DNA of 40,824 bases from a virus, in the IMG/VR virus record IMGVR_UViG_3300032722_000054, positions 1-40,824 of that record; one strand, written 5' to 3'. Position numbers and translations under genes: made by a program. Below, piece by piece: positions 30,563 to 38,469 of this stretch. Position 1 is the first letter of the stretch; each line of letters opens with the position of its first letter. A model generated the notes under the pieces. That model was not told where the DNA came from, searched no databases, and saw only the letters and a list, made by a program, of their open reading frames with translations.

Positions 30563-32341
30563 ATGCCGACCGTTGACACCGACCTGAACCCCGTCCCGTT
30601 CAATCCTGGCGGAGACATGAACCCCCTCGGCGTTGTTGACAACGTCATGACGCTGCGGGGGAAGATGCTGCAACAGCAGCAGATGTCGCAGATGCTGGCG
30701 GCGAGGCAAAAGTTTGGCCAGATCGTCGCGGCGACCCAGGCGAGCGGTGGTTCTATGGAAGACGGGCTCAATGCGGCCCTGAAAGATCCGCTGGTTGCTG
30801 GGTATGGCGGGGAGCTTTACGCCCAGTATAAACAAGGCTTGCTAGCAAATGTGCAGATTCAGGGGGAACAGCAACGGCAGTCCGTCGATGGTCTCGGTGT
30901 GGTGCATAAGGCAATCGCGGCAGCCGGAGACGATCCGAGGAACTTTGACAAATCGGTGAATGCCGGACTTGCGGCATTGAGCCCGACTGCGCGCGCGCGC
31001 GACGCCGAGGCCGTTGGACATATCAAGACCATGCTGACGACGAACCCGGATGGAACCCCGGCAGATCCGGCGACTTATGCCGCGAACCGCGCTCGCTGGG
31101 CGATCTCCACCGGCGCTCTGGATCCTGGAACGATCGGGGCGTTGTACGGTACTCCGAAGGAAGTTGACCAAGGCGGGCAGAAAGCTTTTGGCAACGTGAC
31201 TTCAACCCTTCCGGGGTATCCTGGCGCTCCGGCTCCGGGAAGTTTTACCCCTGGCTCCATCGTCCCCATGGGCGTCGCGCCGAGGACGGAGGTGACCCCT
31301 GGTGGGGGTAGTCTGACCATCCCGGCAGTGCCTCCGGGAGCTGCGAATCCGTTGACTGGAGGAGGGGGACAGGGTGCGACTCCGGCTCCTCCGGCTGGAA
31401 GTCCCAACCCCCTCAGCGCGGCAAGTTCCATTCCGACCACGAATCTCGCCGGCTCCCCGGCCCAACCCATGCCGAGCGCGGGAGCCGGAACGGCAAGCGG
31501 CAAGACGACTCCGACCTCGACCTTCGGCGGCGGGCCGACTGTTGCCCCGGACGACATCCTGCCTAAACCGGTGCTTGGGACCAACGGACTGCCGGTTCGC
31601 ACGGCGGATCAGCAAGGCTCGGTGGGGGAGCTGGTCAAGCAGTTTAACGAACACCAGCCGCAATATGACATGACAGCCCAGTCTCTCGCCCGGCTTGACA
31701 ACGCGAAGGATAACATTCAGACTCTGGCTAAAGGTGGTGGGTGGATGACGCCGGGAGCTGCAGGAGCCATTCGGGCAAATCTGGGCAATGTTATCAATAC
31801 ATTCTCTGCTATTGTTGACCCCAAGGCCCCTCCGCCTGTTGACATCAACAAGGTCGCGGCGGCCCAGGATTTGATCAAGGAGACCAACACTCTCGGTTTC
31901 TCCCTCGCCCATCAGATGTTCGGCGGGGGCAGAGAGCCGCTCGGGATCGTCAACGATGCGATCAGCTCGGTTCCTGGAATTGAGAACTCGCCTCTCGGCG
32001 GAATGCTAGTTGCTGACATTCTCAAAGCCGGTGCGACCTGGCAACTGGATCAACGGGCCTTTAAGCAGGACTGGCTGGAACGAACCCACGGCGACCTTAC
32101 CGGCGCGGATACGGCGTTTGCCAAGCTGAACCCTCCTAGCTCCTACATGGGCAAGGTAATGGAGACCTACGGCCTCGGGCCGAAAGGGTTCACGAGCCCG
32201 GAGGCGGTGAAATCTGCCGTCCAAAACCACCTGATAACGTCGAAAATGGCCTATGACCAGATGAAGGCCCAAGGGATGATCTCGGACAAAGTCTACAACG
32301 CGGCGGCCAAGCGAGACTTTGAACCTACTGGGAGTCAATAA
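30563..32341 (+). CDS. Putative DNA-ejection/internal protein, 592 aa
   Basis: It starts with ATG at 30563 without a strong ribosome site. Residues 1-200 are helical and Gln/Met-rich (RGKMLQQQQMSQMLAARQKF). Residues 210-340 are a low-complexity Pro/Gly/Thr linker, and residues 350-590 are again helical, ending with YDQMKAQGMISDKVYNAAAK. This helix-linker-helix build resembles internal virion proteins that extend into the periplasm during DNA entry. It ends 2 bases before the next ejection gene. No catalytic motif was seen. Confidence 0.72.
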   Translation: MPTVDTDLNPVPFNPGGDMNPLGVVDNVMTLRGKMLQQQQMSQMLAARQKFGQIVAATQASGGSMEDGLNAALKDPLVAGYGGELYAQYKQGLLANVQIQGEQQRQSVDGLGVVHKAIAAAGDDPRNFDKSVNAGLAALSPTARARDAEAVGHIKTMLTTNPDGTPADPATYAANRARWAISTGALDPGTIGALYGTPKEVDQGGQKAFGNVTSTLPGYPGAPAPGSFTPGSIVPMGVAPRTEVTPGGGSLTIPAVPPGAANPLTGGGGQGATPAPPAGSPNPLSAASSIPTTNLAGSPAQPMPSAGAGTASGKTTPTSTFGGGPTVAPDDILPKPVLGTNGLPVRTADQQGSVGELVKQFNEHQPQYDMTAQSLARLDNAKDNIQTLAKGGGWMTPGAAGAIRANLGNVINTFSAIVDPKAPPPVDINKVAAAQDLIKETNTLGFSLAHQMFGGGREPLGIVNDAISSVPGIENSPLGGMLVADILKAGATWQLDQRAFKQDWLERTHGDLTGADTAFAKLNPPSSYMGKVMETYGLGPKGFTSPEAVKSAVQNHLITSKMAYDQMKAQGMISDKVYNAAAKRDFEPTGSQ

Positions 32342-32343
32342 CC

Positions 32344-35088
32344 ATGGCAAGCCCGAGTGATGTTGACCCGTTGGCGGGAATTAACTCGACGTTGAAGGCT
32401 GGTCCTGGGGCGGAGGTTGATCCACTCGCCGGCGTGACGGACTTTACAAAGGATTATGAAAGCAAGGGGACGCAAAGGTCTTCCGACTGGGCCTCGGGCT
32501 CGGCCCTGCATGCTCCAGCCTACGCGGCCCAACAAGTCGGCAAGGGAATCATCGACACAGCGAAGTTGCCGAGTGAGGTTGATTCGATCCTCCACTGGGC
32601 CGGGAGTTTCTTGCCAGATGAAGTCCGGAACTCGCCGACTGCCAATGCGGCTTTGGATGCCGCTAGCTCGGCCATCAACCCTGTCGGGGCCATTGCGAAC
32701 AAGGTCAGCCAGCTGGCTGTTGGTAAGAACGCGACTGACCTGCTGAAACCAAGCCCTGAGACCGTTGACTCGGCCACGAATGCACTCGGCCTCAACTCGC
32801 TCAAGCCGCAGAACGTTGCGGAAGACCTGGTAGGTGGGGCATCTTCCGGCCTTGGCTCTGCCGTTCCATTCGCCATCGCGGAGCCGGAATCTGCCCCCAT
32901 GCAGCTCGGCGCGGGTGTGGCTGGTGGACTTGCTGGCAAGATTGCCGAATGGGCTGATCCTGGCTCTACCTGGGCCCCCGTAATCGCCGGGGCGCTTGGT
33001 GGGCTAAGCACAGGCATGGGCATTCATTATTTTTCCCACTTGGCAGATCTTGCAACCGCGAAAGCGGCCGTCGAGGCCTCCGCGAAAGAACTAGCCGCCG
33101 CGCAAGCCTCCAAAGACGCTCTGACCCTCGGCAAGGCCAATGAACTCGTGCCGAACTTTGACGCGCTGAACTCCGCCAAAGACGCCGTGAAGCAAGCTCA
33201 GGTCGAACACGAGACCGCTGCGAATGTGGCCATCGCGGCAAGTAAGGATGTCCAAGACGCGTCGATCGCTGCGGCCAGGGCCCAGATTGACACCAGCAAA
33301 ACAAACCTCGACCTTGCAACGAAACAACATGAGGCCAATGTTGTCTCATCTGCCGAAACCCGAGACCAAGCGATTGCGAAGACGCAAGAGACAATCGCGG
33401 ACTCGAAAGGCCAGCTTGACGACCAGTTGGCTGATTTGAAATCCCGCGCGAGACAGTCGGAAGCCTCGCGCGACGCGGCGATTGACTCGGCCAAAGCTGG
33501 CACCGCTCCGATTGCGGATGAGGACATCGAATCCGGGCTGAAGTCCATCGCGGATAAACACTCTACCGAGATCGACCCGGATAAAGTCGGTGAAATTGGG
33601 CAAGCGCAAGCGAGGAATTTTGTAACTTCCACCACGGGTAGTCTCGCGAAAGCCGAAGACGCCGCTTGGGCTCCGCTGAATGCCAAGATGGCCGAGGCCG
33701 GATCGCAGGAAATGCCGGGATTTGAGGCAGCGGTTAACGCAGCGAAGGGCCGAGGGGGAGCCCTGGCCGAGACTCTCGCCAAAGTCGTTCCGAATAACGC
33801 GACTGGACTCGCGAAGACCCTGGAAAAATTCGTCCCGGATGAGGCGACAGGAATCGCCGCGCCGGGTCCTAGCTTTGCCGATATGAAAGAACTTCGGTCT
33901 GCCCTCGGCGAGGCTCGGGGAAACCCGATGGCGTTGAAGGACATCGGGGAGAAAAATCTTACCTCCATGTACGCGGCCCTGACCTCCGACATGCGCGCGG
34001 CGGCGGAAAAGGCAGGGATGGCTGACGCTTTCGACGCTGCGAATGGGGTGTCGAAGGAAGGCCGAGATTTCGTTGACGGAGTCTTGTCCAAAATCGCGGC
34101 GAGTGATAAGCCACAGGCTGGAAAAGACCTTGCTCCTGGTGAGGTCGTGCACCAACTGTTGACTCAGGCTAAAAACACTGGAACCACCCTGGCGGCTCTT
34201 CGCGCTCGACCGGAGTTCAAAAATTTCGTCGATGGCCTTGCGGCGGTGCAGATCAACAAAGCGATAGCCAGCCCGAAGGAATGGCAAAGCCTCGCGCCTG
34301 GGGCGAAGGCCGCGTTGGTGCCTGAGGCAGCGGATCGCGCGGCGATCGAGACCTTACTCGCGGATAAAGGCCGAGCGGTTGGTGACTCTGCCCCTGCGAT
34401 CAAAGCCGCGCATGACGCGCATTTGAGCAATCTGGAACAAATCGAAGCCGAAAGACTTGCGGCAAGTCAGGCTCACAAGACCGCTGTTGCGAATGCGAAA
34501 GCGGAAGCGGAATACGCGAAGACGAGCCATAAGACGAATGTGGAAGAGTCTGGAAGAGGACTGGAAGCGGCGAGCCAAGCGCATAAGGCAACGGTCGAAA
34601 AAGCCACGGATTTGATCGCCCAGGCGAAAGCCGCCCATGCGGAGGATAAGGTTGCCGCGAGGACTTCTACTGCGAATGCGATTGCCAATGCGAGGGCCGA
34701 GGCCGAGGCGACGACTCGAGGCATTCGGCGAGGGAATGTTGAGACCCAGGCGGAAGGGATTCGGAAAGGCTTGGATGTCTCCGGGGCTCAGAGAAACCTG
34801 GCAAGTGCCAAAGAACACTTGGCTAGTTTCTCCCCGACCCCGAGTCAACATGGCATCAATGCGCTCGTTGGTGCGGATCTGGGCGAGCACCTGGGAGATG
34901 TCTCTGGCCATCTGCTTGGCCTCTCTGGCATCCCATACCACGCCTCTGCCCTGGTCGGCGCGGCGCTGCCAACTGCGATCAGAGGGGTCAAGAACTTCCT
35001 GACCTCGCCGGGGAAGACGAGGTCTGCTGTGCAGGGTGGAATTGGTGGAAGTGAGGCGGGGTCTACAAACCCCCTGCTCCGCCGCTAA
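32344..35088 (+). CDS. Large internal virion/ejection protein, 914 aa
   Basis: It begins two bases after the preceding stop. The N-terminal 30 residues contain two near repeats, VDPLAGINSTLKAG and VDPLAGVTDF. Hydrophobic Ala/Gly stretches follow at about 195-245 (LGAGVAGGLAGKIAEW, VIAGALGGLSTGMGIHYF) that could enter a membrane. Several hundred residues of Ala/Lys/Glu coiled coil follow (AVKQAQVEHETAANVAIAAS, then a similar LEAASQAHKATVEKATDLIA around 740). A C-terminal Ala/Gly part ends NPLLRR. Size and build match the largest ejection protein of podoviruses, which forms part of the DNA conduit through the cell envelope. Its stop codon overlaps that of the minus-strand gene. Confidence 0.78.
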   Translation: MASPSDVDPLAGINSTLKAGPGAEVDPLAGVTDFTKDYESKGTQRSSDWASGSALHAPAYAAQQVGKGIIDTAKLPSEVDSILHWAGSFLPDEVRNSPTANAALDAASSAINPVGAIANKVSQLAVGKNATDLLKPSPETVDSATNALGLNSLKPQNVAEDLVGGASSGLGSAVPFAIAEPESAPMQLGAGVAGGLAGKIAEWADPGSTWAPVIAGALGGLSTGMGIHYFSHLADLATAKAAVEASAKELAAAQASKDALTLGKANELVPNFDALNSAKDAVKQAQVEHETAANVAIAASKDVQDASIAAARAQIDTSKTNLDLATKQHEANVVSSAETRDQAIAKTQETIADSKGQLDDQLADLKSRARQSEASRDAAIDSAKAGTAPIADEDIESGLKSIADKHSTEIDPDKVGEIGQAQARNFVTSTTGSLAKAEDAAWAPLNAKMAEAGSQEMPGFEAAVNAAKGRGGALAETLAKVVPNNATGLAKTLEKFVPDEATGIAAPGPSFADMKELRSALGEARGNPMALKDIGEKNLTSMYAALTSDMRAAAEKAGMADAFDAANGVSKEGRDFVDGVLSKIAASDKPQAGKDLAPGEVVHQLLTQAKNTGTTLAALRARPEFKNFVDGLAAVQINKAIASPKEWQSLAPGAKAALVPEAADRAAIETLLADKGRAVGDSAPAIKAAHDAHLSNLEQIEAERLAASQAHKTAVANAKAEAEYAKTSHKTNVEESGRGLEAASQAHKATVEKATDLIAQAKAAHAEDKVAARTSTANAIANARAEAEATTRGIRRGNVETQAEGIRKGLDVSGAQRNLASAKEHLASFSPTPSQHGINALVGADLGEHLGDVSGHLLGLSGIPYHASALVGAALPTAIRGVKNFLTSPGKTRSAVQGGIGGSEAGSTNPLLRR

Positions 35089-35189
35089 TCACACAACCAG
35101 TTCACGAAAGTTCCGAAAGCCCACACGAGCAGGAGTGGAACTCCGACAATCGCGAGGACCGCGAAGAATCTGATGTCTTCGGGATTCAT
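35085..35189 (-). CDS. Tiny membrane protein, 34 aa
   Basis: It starts in an ATGA overlap with the 55-residue gene, with GAAGGA nearby. The sequence MNPEDIRFFAVLAIVGVPLL continues to one hydrophobic helix (about residues 8-30) and a short end with one Cys. The stop (CTAA region) shares bases with the stop of the 914-residue plus-strand gene, so the two arms meet tail to tail. Single-helix peptides like this may affect the host membrane; no family known. Confidence 0.6.
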   Translation of the reverse strand: MNPEDIRFFAVLAIVGVPLLLVWAFGTFVNWLCD

Positions 35190-35353
35190 GAGAAAAATTC
35201 CTTCGGAAGCTCGAAAGTCCAAAAAGGTACGAGACAACCTTGTGCCTTTAGCTCTCGAATTCGATCATTAGCCTGACGAATGCAAGTTCGAGGCATTGAA
35301 CGATCGAAAATTGGAATGCCTCGATGATACCCGGTAAATATCCACAAGTACAT
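35186..35353 (-). CDS. Small basic protein, 55 aa
   Basis: GGAGCCCAGGTC lies before the ATG at 35353. The protein (MYLWIFTGYHRGIPIFDRSM...) is basic with several aromatics and two cysteines, and has a helix RQANDRIRELKAQGC in the middle. It lies 11 bases after the 88-residue gene and overlaps the 34-residue gene (ATGA), forming a three-gene leftward unit at the convergence point. No family recognised. Confidence 0.6.
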   Translation of the reverse strand: MYLWIFTGYHRGIPIFDRSMPRTCIRQANDRIRELKAQGCLVPFWTFELPKEFFS

Positions 35354-35364
35354 GACCTGGGCTC

Positions 35365-35631
35365 CTACTGCGGCCGAATCGCCACTTCGACCTTGTCGAG
35401 CATCTCGCTTAACTCACGTCGAAGGGCAATCACGGTCTCGATCGGCATGGTCACGGCGACGCGAGGGTGAAGCGAGATTTGCGCTCCGGTGGAGGTCGAA
35501 ATCACGAAACGCTCGGAGAAGACGAGCCTAAGGTTACTCCCCAACATGTTGAACCCGTAGGAGTTCACGAAGACGGATTCGCAGGACAGCAACAGGGACA
35601 AAGTGGATTCAGCGTCAAGGGGCTCGGACAT
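35365..35631 (-). CDS. Hypothetical protein, 88 aa
   Basis: The protein (MSEPLDAESTLSLLLSCESV...) forms a beta-rich middle (NLRLVFSERFVISTSTGAQI), then a C-terminal helix (IALRRELSEMLDKVEVAIR). It resembles small soluble phage proteins whose role is unknown. The palindromic site at 35660 lies 29 bases upstream in the same orientation, suggesting that it is the first gene of the three-gene unit ending at 35085. Confidence 0.72.
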   Translation of the reverse strand: MSEPLDAESTLSLLLSCESVFVNSYGFNMLGSNLRLVFSERFVISTSTGAQISLHPRVAVTMPIETVIALRRELSEMLDKVEVAIRPQ

Positions 35632-35659
35632 GGAATTCTTTCTGGACGCGAATGCGTCC

Positions 35660-35690
35660 TTTGATGGTCAAACTATGGACCGGGGATCGG
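35660..35690 (-). promoter_or_regulatory. Palindromic CCATRG-TTTGA-N3-TCAAA site, copy B
   Basis: On the minus strand the order is CCCCGGTCCATAG, then TTTGACCATCAAAG. With the copy at 2842 it shares nearly 26 bases, including the CCCCGGTCCAT flank; with the copy at 16554 it shares CCATAG and the 13-base core (reverse orientation of the centre). It sits just before the 88-residue gene and overlaps the end of the HNH gene. Confidence 0.5.
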
Positions 35691-36366
35691 TCGTTTGTGT
35701 TTCTCTCATCATCTTATCAGCTTCAGTTTTACCGAACTGCCTAACACAGTTAACATAAAATTCAATATCAATTTTTGTCCAATTTGCCTTCTTTAACTCC
35801 CGCTGCAAGTTCTTCAATTCCTTCTGCTCCCTTAAAATCTCGTGCCCAATCAATAATTCGCTGTCGCTTCTTCCAATGCCATTGTTGTTGACATCGCTCC
35901 CGACAGAATTTCTGCCATGCTCGGTCGGGGAGAAAAAGATCTCCGCAATTGACGCATTTGGATTCTTCGCGTTTTCCCATTTCAGTCTATCCTCAAGTCT
36001 TGCTTGCTTGTTTCTGTTGAAAACAACCGCAGTCCAGAGCGTGTATCCGAATTCTTCTAATTCCTTCGCGGTGAAGTTGTTGTATCCGCTCCAGCGAAGT
36101 TTGAGCCTTTCTTGAATATAATCTCTTTTATGATTAACAGTCTCAAATACTTTATCACTTGCAATTGAGTTGCATTCAAGACAACTCGGCAGAATAAATC
36201 TTCCACTGCTAACATCGAGCACTTCTGCCATCATGACTGCTTTTGAGATCGGCAAGAAATGATCCCCGCATTCCTCCCATTCCCCGCAATAGACGCAGAG
36301 ACCCCCGTTGTTGAGTCGGTAGTAAAGCGCGTTTTGACGGCGCATATCTGATTCGCGTTGGCGCAT
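35668..36366 (-). CDS. HNH endonuclease
   Basis: The 232-residue protein has a zinc-ribbon HNH core: CVYCGEW (C24, C27), CGDHFLPIS with Asp35-His36, and LPSCLECNSIASDK (C62, C65, N66). Helical regions follow, with KELKNLQRELKKANWTKID near residues 180-198. HNH enzymes nick or cut DNA; free-standing ones in phage genomes are often mobile (homing) or help packaging. It is clearly richer in A/T than the flanking genes and has its own sigma70-type promoter, so it looks like an acquired cassette. The middle-to-C-terminal part fully contains another ORF in a second frame. Confidence 0.82.
   Translation of the reverse strand: MRQRESDMRRQNALYYRLNNGGLCVYCGEWEECGDHFLPISKAVMMAEVLDVSSGRFILPSCLECNSIASDKVFETVNHKRDYIQERLKLRWSGYNNFTAKELEEFGYTLWTAVVFNRNKQARLEDRLKWENAKNPNASIAEIFFSPTEHGRNSVGSDVNNNGIGRSDSELLIGHEILREQKELKNLQRELKKANWTKIDIEFYVNCVRQFGKTEADKMMRETQTTDPRSIV
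35768..35980 (-). CDS. Zinc-ribbon protein nested in the HNH gene
   Basis: The 70-residue frame lies wholly inside the HNH gene in a different frame. It has its own ribosome site (GAGGAT about 10 bases upstream of the ATG) and a strong conserved-type pattern: CVNCGDLFLPDRAWQKFCRE with C9, C12, C26 and C30, then WHWKKRQRIIDWARDF. This C-x2-C...C-x3-C plus basic helix is typical of small phage zinc-ribbon, DNA-binding-like proteins and is unlikely by chance. Either both frames are translated (overprinting), or a programmed or assembly frameshift joins the HNH N-terminal part to this end. Confidence 0.55.
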   Translation of the reverse strand: MGKREESKCVNCGDLFLPDRAWQKFCRERCQQQWHWKKRQRIIDWARDFKGAEGIEELAAGVKEGKLDKN

Positions 36367-36373
36367 GGGAATT

Positions 36374-36403
36374 ATTGTAATGCATTAGAAATGCATTTGT
36401 CAA
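36374..36403 (-). promoter_or_regulatory. Sigma70 promoter with overlapping palindromes
   Basis: On the minus strand, TTGACA (36398-36403), an 18-base spacer and TACAAT (36374-36379) lie just before the HNH start. The spacer holds AATGCATT-TCT-AATGCATT-like inverted repeats (two ATGCAT palindromes), a likely operator. A near-consensus host-type promoter is unusual inside a phage operon and suggests independent control of this cassette. Confidence 0.75.
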
Positions 36404-36484
36404 TGCGTTAAGGTAGGTCGGGATGTCCAAGGCCAAAATCATGGCTTTCCCTTCGCGCATGGCCGTTAACTCCCCTTTGACCCG

Positions 36485-36862
36485 TTACGAACGCCTCATT
36501 TTCCCGTTTCCATCCCCCGGCACCAATCCCGCTCCCACCGGAGCAAAGAAGCAATACGGATGCGTCACGCTCGGGGCTTCGCCGCCGAAGGTCGGCCAGT
36601 TGGTTCCGTAGAAAATCCAATACTGCCCATCGAGGCTCGGCAGCGCGTCTTTGAACGGAACGACGTATGGATAGCCTCGTATGTGGTATCCGTCGGACTC
36701 GAGAGTGATGTCGGACGGGGTGAGCAAGTGCGCGTCAGCTGGCCCGCAACACGCAGCTTTGACCCACGCGGGGACCTCGGTCCCATCGGCCCAGAGATCG
36801 TGTGGGGAAGCAGAAGTGACGTAAAACAGCACTGCCCCAACCAGACTAAACCTTTTCATCAT
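36485..36862 (-). CDS. Secreted Cys-pair protein, 125 aa
   Basis: The start overlaps the end of the winged-helix gene by 17 bases. A signal peptide (MMKRFSLVGAVLFYVTSA) leads into HDLWADGTEVPAWVKAACCG, with adjacent cysteines, a pattern known in small exported proteins of alphaproteobacteria. Aromatic-rich beta segments follow (YWIFYGTNWPTFGGE) with another Cys in PYCFF. It is expected in the periplasm or outside the cell. The function is not known; possibilities include envelope change or superinfection exclusion. Confidence 0.75.
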   Translation of the reverse strand: MMKRFSLVGAVLFYVTSASPHDLWADGTEVPAWVKAACCGPADAHLLTPSDITLESDGYHIRGYPYVVPFKDALPSLDGQYWIFYGTNWPTFGGEAPSVTHPYCFFAPVGAGLVPGDGNGKMRRS

Positions 36863-37190
36863 CCAGCCTCCTCCCGCTCATGGAATATCCAACACCCCAG
36901 ATAGAATGAATCTTGACTCCATGTGGCCGGAGTTTTTTCCTCAGTCGGCAAAGCAGAACTTGAAGTGTCCCCCCTCCAAATCCTTTCGCGTTGTCAGAGT
37001 GAAGGTACATGGCGGTTTCAATCTGTTCTTTAGTCGCGATCTTGTTAATCAACAAGCAAGCGAAGATTCTTGCCTCGGTTCTCGTAAGCCCCCAACCAGG
37101 CGGCGTGGTGCATTTGGCCTGAAAAATGGCCTCGTATTCCTCGACCTTGGCCTGGAGCCGTTCGATCTTGTTCAGCAGGTTCTCAACCAT
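36846..37190 (-). CDS. Winged-helix regulator without receiver domain
   Basis: The 114-residue protein has a short N-terminal coiled coil (LLNKIERLQAKVEEYEAIF, residues 5-23). An OmpR/PhoB/CtrA-type winged helix follows: GLTRTEARIFACLLINKIAT (34-53), a recognition helix in TLQVLLCRLRKKLRPHG (75-91) and the wing IHSIWGVGYSM (94-104). It lacks the phosphorylated receiver of full response regulators, so it should bind DNA without a sensor kinase signal. Similar proteins occur in Rhizobiales genomes and phages. It may compete at host response-regulator sites or regulate phage promoters. Confidence 0.83.
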   Translation of the reverse strand: MVENLLNKIERLQAKVEEYEAIFQAKCTTPPGWGLTRTEARIFACLLINKIATKEQIETAMYLHSDNAKGFGGGTLQVLLCRLRKKLRPHGVKIHSIWGVGYSMSGRRLDDEKV

Positions 37191-37200
37191 GGGTCTGCCC

Positions 37201-38421
37201 TCACTCCTTCGGCTTCAGGAAAACCCCTTTCGGGATATATTTCTCCGTCCCGGCTTGTCGGACAAACGCGCCGGATTTCTCGGCCAGCTCGACGATCGCT
37301 TTGACTTTCTCACTTGGCGCTCGTTCGGATACGAACGAGTAAAGCAGGGTGGAGTCCAGCGGTTCATTCTTATCCTTGATATACTTCGCGACCCCCCAGC
37401 GATGGAGTTCTTCGATGATGGATTGGTCCGACTTCCCGGTCATCGCGCGGAAGATGTCCGGCATGGTGGTCTCGGCCTCCAGCAACCACGACACCGCGCG
37501 GGTCGCGTCGGCGAGGGAAATCTGCATGGACTTGCCCCGGGAGATCGCGGAAATCCCGGAAAGTTTCATCACATTCATGGCTCGGTTGGAGCAGTACGCA
37601 TTTAGCTTGGAATGACTCGGAATAGGCTGGCCGCCGTCCATCCACCAGTTCTGGAAGAATTCGATAGCATCAGGCGCCCAGGTGATCTCGCCCTGCAGCC
37701 GCGAGAGTTCGCCAAGGCGGGTCAGAATTCGCTGTCGAACTCCCCCAACCTGCTCCGTGATCAAAAACGGATCGCGGATGCGCGTTTCAGACGAAAACAC
37801 CATGATACACCGTCTACCAAGTCCTGTGGTCCATACTTCTTCAGGAAAGGAAGAGGACATAAGCGAAGGCTGAATGCCTCCAAGCATATTGAGCACAGGA
37901 TATTCAATATCAATACGAGCAGGATGACCGTGGCGACGACGCTCAGTGTGAGATTCTTCATTGTTGTAAATTCCATTGAGGGCTCCGATGAATTCCATGT
38001 CATACGCTGGCAGTAGCACCGAGAACTCCTCCGCCCCGACAAACAGCGCGGAATAGCTATAATGGTCGCCTTTGGCCGTGATTCGAGTCTGCTTTGAGTC
38101 AAACAAGGTGTCGATCAGGCTTGCTTTCGTCACCGACTTATCCGCGACTCGGAACGCCTTGCTCTTTGTCCCAGGTTCCAGCGCGTTGAAGATCAAGTCC
38201 CGAGTCGTCGAGATAATCTGCTTTCCGGTCCCCGGTGGGGCGACCAGGAGGGTGTACAAATTCGGAAAGGTGATGAAGCGCCCGGTCCGAATCCAGATAC
38301 GACGTTCGAGTGCCCCGGCGACCAGGCTGATCCCCGCCCACTTCCGAAAGATCTCGGGGGACCATTCGTCCTGGGTAAGGGTGAAGAAGTCGGAAACCAG
38401 GTCGTGGGGAGCGTCAGGCAC
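37201..38421 (-). CDS. P-loop replication ATPase (DUF3987-like)
   Basis: The 406-residue protein has a P-loop VAPPGTGKQ (residues 60-68); the residue after GK is Gln instead of the usual Ser/Thr. An acidic Walker B-like strand (ALFVGAEEFSVLL) follows, then NMLGGIQPSLM and GLGRRCIMVFSSE, the arrangement of DUF3987-type primase-helicase proteins. It lies directly downstream of the DNA polymerase, so a helicase or initiation role in replication is likely. No primase zinc finger or TOPRIM motif is visible. The substituted P-loop residue makes ATP hydrolysis worth testing. Confidence 0.68.
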   Translation of the reverse strand: MPDAPHDLVSDFFTLTQDEWSPEIFRKWAGISLVAGALERRIWIRTGRFITFPNLYTLLVAPPGTGKQIISTTRDLIFNALEPGTKSKAFRVADKSVTKASLIDTLFDSKQTRITAKGDHYSYSALFVGAEEFSVLLPAYDMEFIGALNGIYNNEESHTERRRHGHPARIDIEYPVLNMLGGIQPSLMSSSFPEEVWTTGLGRRCIMVFSSETRIRDPFLITEQVGGVRQRILTRLGELSRLQGEITWAPDAIEFFQNWWMDGGQPIPSHSKLNAYCSNRAMNVMKLSGISAISRGKSMQISLADATRAVSWLLEAETTMPDIFRAMTGKSDQSIIEELHRWGVAKYIKDKNEPLDSTLLYSFVSERAPSEKVKAIVELAEKSGAFVRQAGTEKYIPKGVFLKPKE

Positions 38422-38450
38422 ATTGGTTCTTTCGGGGGTTTGTTTTGGTT

Positions 38451-38469
38451 GAAGCGGCCCGGCCGCTTC
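38451..38469. terminator. Perfect hairpin between polymerase and ATPase genes
   Basis: GAAGCGGC-CCG-GCCGCTTC forms a perfect 8-base stem across the polymerase stop codon region. Neither side is followed by a clear T run. It may cap or divide the mRNA between the two replication genes. Confidence 0.4.

Noticed and set aside
36423-36611. Plus-strand frame MSKAKIMAFPSRM...
   Set aside because: Antisense to the secreted-protein gene and its flank, without a ribosome site; Pro-rich shadow sequence.
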